Of a stretch of DNA of 64,000 nucleotides, positions 35,519 through 44,111 are shown piece after piece. Every line of letters begins with the position of its first letter. The stretch's first letter is position 1. Source of the DNA: Sphingobium sp. JS3065 (GTDB lineage: Bacteria > Pseudomonadota > Alphaproteobacteria > Sphingomonadales > Sphingomonadaceae); NCBI RefSeq assembly GCF_026427355.1, contig NZ_CP102664.1, forward strand, positions 1,798,001 to 1,862,000, written 5' to 3'. Both the position numbers and the translations under genes were made by a program. The notes under the pieces were generated by a model that worked only from the letters and a program-made list of their open reading frames with translations, did no database searches and was not told where the DNA came from.

Positions 35519-36001
35519 ATGGCCGATCCGCGCATCATCGATATCACGCTCGACGAGCGGACGATCCTCTGGCGCAACGCCGATGTGGAGCAGGAACGGC
35601 GCATCGCCATTTTCGACCTGCTGGAAGACAATTATTTCGCACCGCAACGGGTGCATGAGGACGGCTATGCCGGTCCCTACAAGGTGCATCTGCGCGTCGA
35701 GGAAGGGCGGCTGGTCATCGAGATCCGGCGGGAGAATGGCGATCCGCTGGAGGCCATCATCCTGAGCCTGGGCCGTTTCCGCCGCCCGATCCGCGACTAT
35801 TTCGCGATCTGCGACAGCTATTATCAGGCGATCAGCAACGCATCGCCGCAGCAGATCGAAACGGTGGACATGGCGCGCCGGGGCATCCACAATGCCGCCG
35901 CCGAGACGCTGATCGAGCGGCTGGAGGGCAAGATCAAGGTCGACTTCGACACGGCCCGTCGCCTCTTCACGCTGATCTGCGTCCTGCACATCAAGGGGTA
36001 A
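35519..36001 (+). CDS. UPF0262 family protein
   Basis: 160 residues: RIIDITLDERTILWRNADVEQERRIAIFDLLEDNYF, then VHLRVEEGRLVIEIR and LGRFRRPIRDYF. This is UPF0262, restricted to alphaproteobacteria and of unknown function. Divergent from dnaB. The longer in-frame extension to 35438 overlaps the dnaB leader and is not needed. Confidence 0.88.
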   Translation: MADPRIIDITLDERTILWRNADVEQERRIAIFDLLEDNYFAPQRVHEDGYAGPYKVHLRVEEGRLVIEIRRENGDPLEAIILSLGRFRRPIRDYFAICDSYYQAISNASPQQIETVDMARRGIHNAAAETLIERLEGKIKVDFDTARRLFTLICVLHIKG

Positions 36002-36030
36002 GGGGCATCCGTATCATTAGTGCCGGCCAG

Positions 36031-36699
36031 TTGCTGGGCCGTTTTTGCGTGGTTTTCGCCGTTCTGGGACTGCTGGTCCTGGGTGCGTGGCTTTATGCCC
36101 GCGACTGGGCGCCGGACCGGGAAGAATTTCCGACCCAGGGCGTTTCCATATCATCCGACAACGGGACCATCGAATGGGGCACGCTGGCGGCGCAGGGCAC
36201 GGATTTCGCCTATATCCGCGCGGCCAGCGACGGGCGGTTCCGCGATCCGGCGTTCGAGGCCAATTGGGCGGGGGCGCGGGCAGCGGGCATGCGCTATGGC
36301 GCATCGCTCGATTTCAGCCTGTGCGCGAAGGCCAGCGATCAGGCGACCGGATTCATAACCATGGTGCCGCGCGACAATGCCGCCCTGCCGCCCGTGATCC
36401 GACTGGCGTTCGAGCCGGGCTGCCGGGCGCGGCCGGGGCAGGATGCGGTGCTGTCGGAATTGAATACGCTGATCAATCTGATCGAAAGCCATTCCGGCAC
36501 GCCGGTCGTCCTGAACGTCAGCGACGATTTCGATGCGCAATATGGCATTGCATCCGGGATCAATCGGACATTGTGGCTGGATCGCAACTTCTTTCCTCCC
36601 GATAGCGAAAAGCGCAAATGGGTGATGTGGACAGCCAGCGATATGCGGCATATCGACGGCATCGACGGTCCGGTGAGATGGGATGTGATGCCGCGATGA
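36031..36699 (+). CDS. GH25 (lysozyme-like) protein, catalytic residues diverged
   Basis: 222 residues, N-terminal membrane anchor (FCVVFAVLGLLVLGAWLYA). The next part follows the GH25 fold: GVSISSDNGTIEWGTLAAQGTDFAYIRAASDG aligns with the G-DVS...ID...FAYIKATEG pattern. Expected acid residues are changed: Asp of DVS is Ser39, and the DIE motif is AFE (126-128), keeping only Glu128. Muramidase activity is therefore doubtful. Start is unsure: TTG at 36031 is the first good codon. Overlaps cdd by ATGA. Confidence 0.72.
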   Translation: MLGRFCVVFAVLGLLVLGAWLYARDWAPDREEFPTQGVSISSDNGTIEWGTLAAQGTDFAYIRAASDGRFRDPAFEANWAGARAAGMRYGASLDFSLCAKASDQATGFITMVPRDNAALPPVIRLAFEPGCRARPGQDAVLSELNTLINLIESHSGTPVVLNVSDDFDAQYGIASGINRTLWLDRNFFPPDSEKRKWVMWTASDMRHIDGIDGPVRWDVMPR

Positions 36700-37154
36700 G
36701 CGGAACGGAAGAACTGATCGAGGCGGCGCGCGGGGCGATGGCGAACGCCCACGCGCCCTATAGCCGCTTTGCCGTCGGCGCTGCCGTGCGGCTGACCGAC
36801 GGACGGATCGTCACCGGCTGCAATTTCGAAAATGCGAGCTATGGCCTTTCGCTCTGCGCGGAAACGGTGGCGCTGGCGACGGTCAATGCGCAGGGCCGCA
36901 TGGCCGATGTGGAGGCGATCGCGGTCGTCGGGGGCGCCATGGGGGCGGATGGCTCCATTGCGGGCGACGCCATCGTCACGCCCTGCGGCCGGTGCCGCCA
37001 GATCATGAACGAAGCCGAGCAGATGGCCGGAAGGACGCTCGCCATCTACTGCGCGGCGCCGGATGGGGTCGCGGTGGTCCAACATAGCGTCGCTGAATTA
37101 TTGCCTCATGCCTTCGGTCCCGTGGACCTGGGCGTCAATCCCGGAAAGAGCTGA
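36696..37154 (+). CDS. cdd: Cytidine deaminase
   Basis: 152 residues. Zinc ligands in the order Cys54 (SLCAETVAL; proton shuttle Glu56), Cys97 and Cys100 (PCGRCRQ), as in homotetrameric Cdd. NFENASYG recognises the nucleoside. It converts cytidine/deoxycytidine to uridine. Overlaps the GH25-like gene by four bases and precedes dcd by seven, so it is coupled to pyrimidine salvage. Confidence 0.93.
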   Translation: MSGTEELIEAARGAMANAHAPYSRFAVGAAVRLTDGRIVTGCNFENASYGLSLCAETVALATVNAQGRMADVEAIAVVGGAMGADGSIAGDAIVTPCGRCRQIMNEAEQMAGRTLAIYCAAPDGVAVVQHSVAELLPHAFGPVDLGVNPGKS

Positions 37155-37161
37155 ACCAGCC

Positions 37162-37716
37162 ATGTCGATATTGTCGGATAAATGGATTCGCGAACAGGCC
37201 CAGACCAACGGCATGATCGAACCGTTCGTGGAGAGCCAGCGGCGCGACGGCTGCATCAGCTATGGCCTGTCCTCCTACGGCTATGATGCGCGGGTGGCGG
37301 ACGAATTCAAGATCTTCACCAATGTCGACAGCGCCGTGGTGGACCCCAAGGATTTCGCGGCGAACAGCTTCGTCGACCGCAAGACCGACTGCTGCATCAT
37401 CCCGCCCAACAGCTTCGCGCTGGCGCGGACGGTCGAATATTTCCGGGTGCCCCGCGACGTGCTGGTCATCTGTCTGGGCAAGTCCACCTATGCGCGGTGC
37501 GGCATCATCGTGAACGTCACGCCGCTGGAACCGGGCTGGGAAGGCCATGTGACGCTGGAATTTTCCAACACCACGCCGCTGCCCGCCAAAATCTACGCCA
37601 ATGAGGGCGCCTGCCAGTTCCTGTTCCTCAAGGGGAATGAGCCGTGCGAGACCAGCTATGCCGACCGTGCCGGCAAATATATGGGGCAGCAGGGCGTCAC
37701 ATTGCCGCGCCTTTGA
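37162..37716 (+). CDS. dcd: dCTP deaminase
   Basis: 184 residues. [47 protein letters not shown] and the C-terminal [20 protein letters not shown] are the trimeric dUTPase-fold motifs; the Glu of LEFSN is the catalytic base. It deaminates dCTP to dUTP, feeding dTMP synthesis. Placed with cdd. Confidence 0.95.
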   Translation: MSILSDKWIREQAQTNGMIEPFVESQRRDGCISYGLSSYGYDARVADEFKIFTNVDSAVVDPKDFAANSFVDRKTDCCIIPPNSFALARTVEYFRVPRDVLVICLGKSTYARCGIIVNVTPLEPGWEGHVTLEFSNTTPLPAKIYANEGACQFLFLKGNEPCETSYADRAGKYMGQQGVTLPRL

Positions 37717-37760
37717 TGCCATGCGAGACTGGCGAGCATGATATGTGAGCGCTGCCCGCC

Positions 37761-38525
37761 ATGCTGATGCCCTTTCGCCGCCGGAAAGTGCCTGGGGACA
37801 TGCGCGCCCCCAGCGTGGGCGGAAACGTGCGCGTCTATGCGATCGGCGACATTCATGGCCGGGACGATCTGTTTGCAGAATTACTGGACAGGATCGCGCA
37901 GGATGATGCCCATCGCCCTCCCCTGCCCCGGCTGCTGATCCTGCTGGGCGATCTGGTGGACCGCGGACCGCAATCGGCGCAGGTCGTCGAGCGGGCGATG
38001 GAACTGGCGCGATCGGATGAGCATGTCCGCTTCATCAAGGGCAATCATGAGGAAATGTTCATCGCGGCGGCGCGGGGCAGCGCGCAGGCGGCGCGCTATT
38101 TCCGGCGCCTGGGGGGGGTGGAGACGCTGGCCAGCTACGGCCTGGCGGCCGATGAGAGCGCGGCCATGAACGATGAGGCGCTGGCGCAATGGATGCTGAC
38201 GCACATCTCCCGCGCCCATGTCGATTTCCTGGACGATTTTCCCGACATGCTGCCGCTGGGCGACTATCTGTTCGTGCATGCCGGGGTGCGGCCGCGCATC
38301 GCCCTCGACGCGCAGATTCCCGGTGATCTGCGCTGGATCAGGGGCGATTTCCTGAACCACCGGCGACACTTCGGCAAGATGATCGTCCACGGCCACAACA
38401 TCAGCGAGGATGTGGACGTTCAACCCAACCGGATCGGCATCGACACCGGCGCCTTCCGCACCGGCCGGCTGACCGCGATCGGACTGGAGGAAGATCGGCG
38501 CTGGTTTCTGCAAACCGGCGCCTGA
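37761..38525 (+). CDS. Calcineurin-like metallophosphatase (PrpA/PrpB type)
   Basis: 254 residues. Motifs in order: AIGDIHGRDDL, ILLGDLVDRGPQS, FIKGNHEEMF, LFVHAGVRP and IVHGHNI, all of the dinuclear metal site of serine/threonine phosphoesterases. Substrate unknown; relatives act as protein phosphatases or on Ap4A. Own start 44 bases after dcd. Confidence 0.9.
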   Translation: MLMPFRRRKVPGDMRAPSVGGNVRVYAIGDIHGRDDLFAELLDRIAQDDAHRPPLPRLLILLGDLVDRGPQSAQVVERAMELARSDEHVRFIKGNHEEMFIAAARGSAQAARYFRRLGGVETLASYGLAADESAAMNDEALAQWMLTHISRAHVDFLDDFPDMLPLGDYLFVHAGVRPRIALDAQIPGDLRWIRGDFLNHRRHFGKMIVHGHNISEDVDVQPNRIGIDTGAFRTGRLTAIGLEEDRRWFLQTGA

Positions 38526-38606
38526 TCGCGCATGGCGGATCGCCGCCCTTTCTTCGTTGGAAGATCGGAACGGCAAATAATGCCGACAGCCACAGGGGAA
38601 CTATCG

Positions 38607-41393
38607 ATGCGTATTCGCCATGCATTGGCGAGGGTCGCCCTTACCGCCTGCCTTGGGTCGCCCGTGGATCTTATGGCGGCTTCGAAAACCGACGCGGCGC
38701 TGTCGCAACGCCACAAGTTCGACATTGCGCCTCAGCCGCTGAGCAGCGCCCTGCGTCAGCTATCGGCGCAATCGGGCGTGCGCATCCTGTTCCCCTATGA
38801 CGAAGTCGTCGCCATCCGCAGCCGGCGCGTCCAGGGCTGGCTGTCGACCGACGACGCGCTGGACCGGTTGCTGGCCGGAACCGCATTCAAACATAGCGAG
38901 GCGGGCGTGGGGGTCGTCGCCCTCATCATCCCGGCGAATCGCAGCACCACCCGCCGCAGTCCCCTGGCGGTCCAGTTAGCTCAGGTCGGCGTGGCCGGCG
39001 CGGCGGCGCCGGTCTCCATGACGCCGGGGACCGAGGCGGAGGAAGCGTCGACCCCCATCATCGTCACCGGCACCCGCCAGACCACGCGCACCGTCGCGGA
39101 AAGCCTGGCCCCCATCGACGTGCTGAGCGCCAGGGATCTGGAAGCCAGCGGCAAGCAGTCTGTCCGCGACCTGCTGGGAACGCTGGTGCCGTCGATCAAC
39201 GTGTCGAACAGCGGCGCCGGGGCCAGCTTCGCGGTCAAGACGCTGTCGCTGCGCGGGCTTGCGGGGGACCAGTTGCTGGTTCTGGTGAACGGCAAGCGGC
39301 GGCACAATACGGCGACCCTCTTCATCAACGGCACGACCCAGAACGGCCAGTCGCCGCCGGACCTGGACCTCATCCCTTCCTCCTCCATCGAACGGATAGA
39401 GGTGCTGCGCGACGGAGCCTCGGCCCAATATGGGTCGGACGCGATCGCGGGCGTGGTCAACATCCTGCTGAAGGACGACGCCAGCGGCACCGCCGCCTTC
39501 CTGAGCGGCGCCACGGCGGACGGCGGCGGCGAACAGGGCCGGTTCCAGATCAGCAAAGGCTTCCGCATCGGTGACGGCGGCCATGTCCATTTCACGCTGG
39601 ACGCCTATCTTCAGGGGCGCACCTATCGCAGCGCGCCCAATCCCGGCCTGTTCTACGCACGGATGGGCCAGCTCTATTCCTCCACCACCGGCGCGCTCGA
39701 CCCGCGGGAGGCGACCGTCGACCGCAATGTCAACAAGGGCGGCCAGCCGCAGGTTTCCGGCGTCAACTTCGCCTATGACCTGTCCCTGCCGGTGAACGAC
39801 ATGGTGGAATTCTACCTGTTCGGCACGGCATCGCGGCGGCACAGCGACGCCTGGCTGACCTATCGCTTCCCCGATGCGCCGAACAACATCCCGGAACTCT
39901 TCCCCAACGGCTACAGCCCCCATCTCCATATCTATGATGAGGATTTCCAGGCGGCGGCAGGGCTGCGCGGCGATCTGTCGGACACGTTCCACTATGACCT
40001 GTCCAGCAGCTTCGCCCGCGACTGGGTGAAATATCGGGAAAACTCCGTCCTCAACGCATCGCTCGGCCCGGCAAGCCCGACCGACATGCATATCGGTTCC
40101 GTCACGTCGAAAGAGTGGACGACCAATCTCGACATCCGGAAAATGGTCGACCTGGGACTGGCCGAACCGCTGCTGGCGGCGTTGGGCGCGGAATATCGCT
40201 GGAACGGCTACGCCATCGGCGCGGGCGACCCAGAATCCTATGTCGACGGCGGCTATCGGTCGACCGGCGGCGCCAATGCGGGCGTGCTGCGCACCTCCGG
40301 ATCGCAGGGCGTGACGGGCTTTCCGCTCTCCTCCGCAGGGAAATGGAACCGCCACAGTTGGAGCGCCTATCTGAACCTGGAACAGCAGGTCGCGGAGGGT
40401 GTCGAAGTCGCTCTGGCGGGGCGGCATGAGGATTATTCCGACTTCGGCACCACCGACACCGGCAAGGCTTCGCTGCGCATCGAGCCGGTGCGCGGCCTGG
40501 CGCTGCGCGGCACGGCCAGCACCGGCTTCCGCGCCCCGACGCTGCAACAGCAGCATTATTCCTCCGCCAGCACCATCAATGTCGGCGGCGTGCTGTTGCC
40601 CGTGTCGGCGCTGCCGGTGGATTCCCCCGCCGCCGTCGCGTTGGGGGCCACGCCGCTGAAGCCGGAAAAATCGAGGAACCTGTCCGCTGGCATCGTCCTC
40701 ACGCCCACGACGCGCCTCAACATCACGGTCGATGCCTATCAGATCAGGATCAGGGACCGCATTCTCCTTTCCGAAACCCTGCAAGGGCCGCTGGTGCGCA
40801 ACGTGCTGGCGGCGGCGGGCATCACCTCCTCGGCGGGCGGCTTCTACTTCTCCAACGCCGCCGATACGCGGACGCGGGGGCTGGACGTGGTCAGCACCTG
40901 GCGCGCCGACCTCAGCGATCTGGGCCATGCGGTGTTCAGCCTGTCGGCCAATTTCAACAAGACCGTCTTCACCCATGTCGATGCCGTGCCGCCCGTGCTG
41001 GCCAGTTCCGACCTGACGCTGATCGGCCGCTCTAAACGGGGCGATTTCACCAAGGGCACGCCACGCGAAAAGTTCATCGCCAACATCCTCTGGACAAAGG
41101 GACCGGCCAGCCTGAACCTGCGCGCAACCCGTTATGGCAAGGTGACGATGGTCCACCCGACCACGTCTTCGCTGGATGCGGAGATCGACCCGAAGATCAT
41201 CGTCGATCTGGAAGCCGGGATGGAACTGCGCAAGGGCATCAGGCTGACGGCGGGCGCCAATAATCTGTTCAACAGCTATCCCGACAAATTGCTGCCCATA
41301 TTGCAAGGCAACGGCTTCTCGCTCTACAATCAATATTCGCCCTATGGCGTCAGCGGGGGCTTTTATTACGGTCGGTTGAACTTCGAATTCTGA
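38607..41393 (+). CDS. TonB-dependent receptor with STN signalling domain
   Basis: About 928 residues. A signal-like N-terminus is followed by an STN (secretin/TonB short N-terminal) domain at 38-108 (KFDIAPQPLSSALRQLSAQSG), a plug starting near IIVTGTRQ (TonB box region), with LRGLAGDQLLVLVNGKR, then a 22-strand barrel that ends in the outer-membrane signature GRLNFEF with terminal Phe. STN domains usually talk to a FecR-type anti-sigma. The neighbouring anti-sigma/sigma pair is convergent, making a link possible. The ligand is unknown. ATG 38607 has AGGGG upstream. Confidence 0.9.
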   Translation: MRIRHALARVALTACLGSPVDLMAASKTDAALSQRHKFDIAPQPLSSALRQLSAQSGVRILFPYDEVVAIRSRRVQGWLSTDDALDRLLAGTAFKHSEAGVGVVALIIPANRSTTRRSPLAVQLAQVGVAGAAAPVSMTPGTEAEEASTPIIVTGTRQTTRTVAESLAPIDVLSARDLEASGKQSVRDLLGTLVPSINVSNSGAGASFAVKTLSLRGLAGDQLLVLVNGKRRHNTATLFINGTTQNGQSPPDLDLIPSSSIERIEVLRDGASAQYGSDAIAGVVNILLKDDASGTAAFLSGATADGGGEQGRFQISKGFRIGDGGHVHFTLDAYLQGRTYRSAPNPGLFYARMGQLYSSTTGALDPREATVDRNVNKGGQPQVSGVNFAYDLSLPVNDMVEFYLFGTASRRHSDAWLTYRFPDAPNNIPELFPNGYSPHLHIYDEDFQAAAGLRGDLSDTFHYDLSSSFARDWVKYRENSVLNASLGPASPTDMHIGSVTSKEWTTNLDIRKMVDLGLAEPLLAALGAEYRWNGYAIGAGDPESYVDGGYRSTGGANAGVLRTSGSQGVTGFPLSSAGKWNRHSWSAYLNLEQQVAEGVEVALAGRHEDYSDFGTTDTGKASLRIEPVRGLALRGTASTGFRAPTLQQQHYSSASTINVGGVLLPVSALPVDSPAAVALGATPLKPEKSRNLSAGIVLTPTTRLNITVDAYQIRIRDRILLSETLQGPLVRNVLAAAGITSSAGGFYFSNAADTRTRGLDVVSTWRADLSDLGHAVFSLSANFNKTVFTHVDAVPPVLASSDLTLIGRSKRGDFTKGTPREKFIANILWTKGPASLNLRATRYGKVTMVHPTTSSLDAEIDPKIIVDLEAGMELRKGIRLTAGANNLFNSYPDKLLPILQGNGFSLYNQYSPYGVSGGFYYGRLNFEF

Positions 41394-41445
41394 CCGAAGC
41401 AACGGTTGGCGCGGATGCCCCCTCCCCGCCCATGGCTGCCCTGTT

Positions 41446-42138
41446 CTAACGCCACCCCTGTTCCTTCGCCGCCTTCTCCTGCGCGGCGTCGAGCGGGACG
41501 CCATCCATTAAGGCATCGACCGTCGCCATGATGCGCGCATCGCCGGATGAGGCCTGACGATAATCCGTCTCCCGCCCCGTTCCCGGCACCAGTTGCTGCA
41601 CCTGCCAGCCCTCTCCTTCGCGACAAGCGACACCTGAAACCGCCTGCCCTTCGAAACTGCGGCACCAGCCGCCGCCCCTGCGCTGGAAGCTGAGGCCGAT
41701 CCTGACCGGCAAGCCCTCCTGCGCGGAAGCCAGTTGCGTGTCGAGCGCGGTCGCCAAGGCGCCCTGCGCCACCATGACGCCATTCTCGACCGCGATCGGG
41801 CCGCCGGGACCGCCAGACCAATGGCCGATGCCCAACCCCAGCAGAAGGCTGGCGGCAATCGCGCCGCCCGCGCCCCAGGAGCGCCAGCGCGGCGCAGGCC
41901 GGACCATCGGGGCGACCTTCGCGCTTTCCGCCAGCAGCGCCTGCATTCCGGCAGGCACCGGTTCCGCCTCGACCGGGGCGTAATGGCCCGACAACCGCTG
42001 GCGCAGGCGAATATGCATGTTCAGCCGCTCAGCCAGCGCCGAATCCTCCGCCACGGCGCGGTCCACGCGCCGCCGCGTCACTTCGTCCAACTCGCCGTCG
42101 ACCCAGGCGATCAGCATGGCTTCATCGATGTCCGTCAT
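41446..42138 (-). CDS. Anti-sigma factor (single-pass membrane)
   Basis: 230 residues. The N-terminal region (MTDIDEAMLIAWVDGELDEVTRRRVDRAV) is the sigma-binding helix bundle of anti-sigma factors. One transmembrane segment at about 88-106 (GAGGAIAASLLLGLGIG). The periplasmic part has two cysteines (WCRSF, ACREG) that might form a disulfide sensor. No FecR domain is visible, so it is unlikely to be a direct partner of the STN receptor. Overlaps the sigma gene by four bases. Confidence 0.82.
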   Translation of the reverse strand: MTDIDEAMLIAWVDGELDEVTRRRVDRAVAEDSALAERLNMHIRLRQRLSGHYAPVEAEPVPAGMQALLAESAKVAPMVRPAPRWRSWGAGGAIAASLLLGLGIGHWSGGPGGPIAVENGVMVAQGALATALDTQLASAQEGLPVRIGLSFQRRGGGWCRSFEGQAVSGVACREGEGWQVQQLVPGTGRETDYRQASSGDARIMATVDALMDGVPLDAAQEKAAKEQGWR

Positions 42139-42623
42139 GCCGCTTCCCCCAGCACTTCTATCAGCGCACCGCGCCCGCGCACCAGCCGCGACGTCAGCGT
42201 TCCCATGGGAATGCCCAATATCTCGGCCGCCTCCTTGTAGGACAACCCCTCGACCAGAACGAGCGCGATGGCCTCCCGCTGCTCGTCGGGCAAGGCGTGC
42301 ATGGCGCGATCCACGTCGGAAAGCATGACATGCGCTTCCACATCGCGGTCGCCGGCATGGCCGACATGCTCGCCCGCCTCTTCCGGCACGAAGGTCCGGG
42401 CGGCGCGCTGGCGTGAGCGGCCCTCGTCGATCCAGAGATTGCGCATGATCCGATACATCCAGCTATCCAGTCTCGTCCCCGGTTGCCATTGGTCGCGTGC
42501 CCGCAGCGCCCTTTCCAGCGCCGCCTGGCAGAGGTCGTCCGCATCGGCGCGGTCCCGCGACAGGCTGACCGCAAAGCGCCGCAGCCGGGGCAGGATCGCC
42601 AACAGATCGCTTTCGAACGACAT
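42135..42623 (-). CDS. ECF sigma factor
   Basis: 162 residues, with only regions 2 and 4. Region 2: DADDLCQAALERALRARDQWQPGTRLDSWMYRIMRNLWID; region 4: LPDEQREAIALVLVEGLSYKEAAEILGIPMGTLTSRLVRGR. Group IV (ECF) sigma. ATG 42623 has GGAG five bases upstream; the longer frame to 42713 covers the promoter palindrome. Controlled by the adjacent membrane anti-sigma and, most likely, autoregulated from the symmetric promoter upstream. Confidence 0.92.
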   Translation of the reverse strand: MSFESDLLAILPRLRRFAVSLSRDRADADDLCQAALERALRARDQWQPGTRLDSWMYRIMRNLWIDEGRSRQRAARTFVPEEAGEHVGHAGDRDVEAHVMLSDVDRAMHALPDEQREAIALVLVEGLSYKEAAEILGIPMGTLTSRLVRGRGALIEVLGEAA

Positions 42624-42643
42624 CCGGTCTCCATTTCTGTCCG

Positions 42644-42683
42644 TCAGGGATGAAACGACCGTCCGCTTCCGTTTCATCCCTGA
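42644..42683. promoter_or_regulatory. Symmetric divergent sigma promoter
   Basis: A perfect 14-bp inverted repeat (TCAGGGATGAAACG at 42644-42657 and its reverse complement at 42670-42683, 12-bp centre). On each strand it reads GGGAT, 18 bases, CGTT: plus 42647-42651 / 42670-42673, minus 42680-42676 / 42657-42654. The 18-base gap and -10 CGTT fit ECF promoters. It would drive sigma-anti-sigma leftward and the protease rightward. Confidence 0.7.
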
Positions 42684-42771
42684 GGACGGATCTTGTATCG
42701 GAAATTTTTTCACGATGAATCATTTTGAGAGCGCAAGGACCGGAAGACGCGCCGGTGGTAGAGAGGTCGAG

Positions 42772-44010
42772 ATGAAATTCGCACGCCCATGGATCGTCGC
42801 CGGCCTGCTGCTGACCGCGCCAGGCGCGCAGGCGCAGTTGCTGCCCTCCCCCGGCGGCACGTTGGGGCAGGTGGGCGGCGTCGTGCCCGATGTACTGGAT
42901 CGGGTGGAAGGAAGGCTGGACCAGGCGGGGCTGGACCGGCTGTCGCCCGCTCGTCTGGCGGATCGGCTATTGGCTGCGCGAGCGGCGCGGATCGGCGATC
43001 TGCTGCGGCGCCATGCGGACTCGGTGGAACTGGACGACCGGCGCGAACCGGCGCGGCGCGGCGTCATATTGCTGACCGGTGCGCGGGAGAAGAGCATCGA
43101 AGCGCTGCGCTCCGCAGGCTATGGGGTGGAGGATGCGACGGTCGAGGGACTCGCCCTCCCCGTCACCCGACTGACCGTGCCCAAGGGCCGCAGCCTGCCT
43201 CGCGCCTTGAAACAGGTGCGATCGATCGCTCCCGAAGCCCAGGCCAGCGCCGACAATCTCTATTTCCCCAGCGGTTCGTCAATGGGGATGACGGCCGCTG
43301 CCCTGGCCGGAACGGGTCCGGTGCGGGGCAAGGCGGCAGGGCTGATCGACGGGGGCGTGGCCCGTCACCCGGCGTTGAATGGCCCGGTCGAGCAGCAGGG
43401 CTTCGCCCGCGGCGCGCCCCGTGCCAGCGCGCATGGGACAGCGGTGGCGTCGCTCATCAGCGGAGCGGGCAACATACGCGGCGCGGCGCCGGGCGTCCCA
43501 TTGCTGGTGGCCGATGTCTATGGCGACGATCCCGGCGGCGGCGGCGCCTTTGCGATAGCGCGGGCCTTGGGCTGGATGGCCGCGCGTGGGGCCAGCGTGG
43601 TGACGGTCAGCCTGGTGGGACCGGATAATCCGCTGTTGGCGGGCGCGATCCGGCTGGCGCGGGAAAAGGGCGTGACCGTGGTCGCGGCGGTCGGCAATGA
43701 CGGACCGGCGGCGCCTCCGGCCTATCCGGCCTCCTATGCCGATGTGATCGCCGTCACCGGCATTGACGGGCGCGGGCGCATCCTGCCCGAAGCCGGGCGA
43801 GCGCGCCATGTCGATTTCGCCGCGCCGGGAGCGGACATGAATGCGGCGCGCCCCGATGGCGGCAAGGGCAAGGTGCGGGGCACCTCCTTCGCGGCGCCGT
43901 TGGTGGCGGGACGCCTGTTCGCCACCGGCAGCGTCGGCGCCCTGCGCGCAGAGGCGAAACGCGGCGCCGGGCCAGGCGTGATCTGCGGCGAATGCAGAAA
44001 TATAGACTGA
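42772..44010 (+). CDS. Exported S8 family serine protease (subtilase)
   Basis: 412 residues. Signal peptide 1-21 (WIVAGLLLTAPGAQA). The mature protein has the subtilase triad in order: Asp193 (AGLIDGGVA), His221 (ASAHGTAVAS), oxyanion Asn309 (VGND) and Ser372 (RGTSFAAPLVAG). A pro-region of about 165 residues precedes the domain. No autotransporter barrel is present. The divergent position to an ECF sigma/anti-sigma pair and the shared promoter suggest a target or actor in envelope-stress signalling. ATG 42772 has GAGAGG five bases upstream. Confidence 0.88.
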   Translation: MKFARPWIVAGLLLTAPGAQAQLLPSPGGTLGQVGGVVPDVLDRVEGRLDQAGLDRLSPARLADRLLAARAARIGDLLRRHADSVELDDRREPARRGVILLTGAREKSIEALRSAGYGVEDATVEGLALPVTRLTVPKGRSLPRALKQVRSIAPEAQASADNLYFPSGSSMGMTAAALAGTGPVRGKAAGLIDGGVARHPALNGPVEQQGFARGAPRASAHGTAVASLISGAGNIRGAAPGVPLLVADVYGDDPGGGGAFAIARALGWMAARGASVVTVSLVGPDNPLLAGAIRLAREKGVTVVAAVGNDGPAAPPAYPASYADVIAVTGIDGRGRILPEAGRARHVDFAAPGADMNAARPDGGKGKVRGTSFAAPLVAGRLFATGSVGALRAEAKRGAGPGVICGECRNID

Positions 44011-44045
44011 ATTTCAGTGGTTTGTGAAATTTTCTCGGCGGGATC

Positions 44046-44072
44046 GGGATTAAATCGGATCGCTATCCCGTT
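44046..44072 (+). promoter_or_regulatory. Second GGGAT-N18-CGTT promoter
   Basis: GGGAT at 44046-44050 and CGTT at 44069-44072 are 18 bases apart, exactly as in the symmetric site at 42647. It lies 40 bp before the start of the glycine-rich gene. Another GGGAT begins at 44040. This suggests the same sigma factor transcribes this gene. Confidence 0.6.
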
Positions 44073-44111
44073 GTCCTTTCATCGGATCGACAATGAACAA
44101 GGAGACGATCG

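Noticed and set aside
36020..36030. GTG start for the GH25-like gene
   Set aside because: The GTG at 36020 is out of frame with the GH25 reading frame.
38976..41504. 842-codon frame antisense to the TonB receptor
   Set aside because: Shadow of the receptor gene, no domain.
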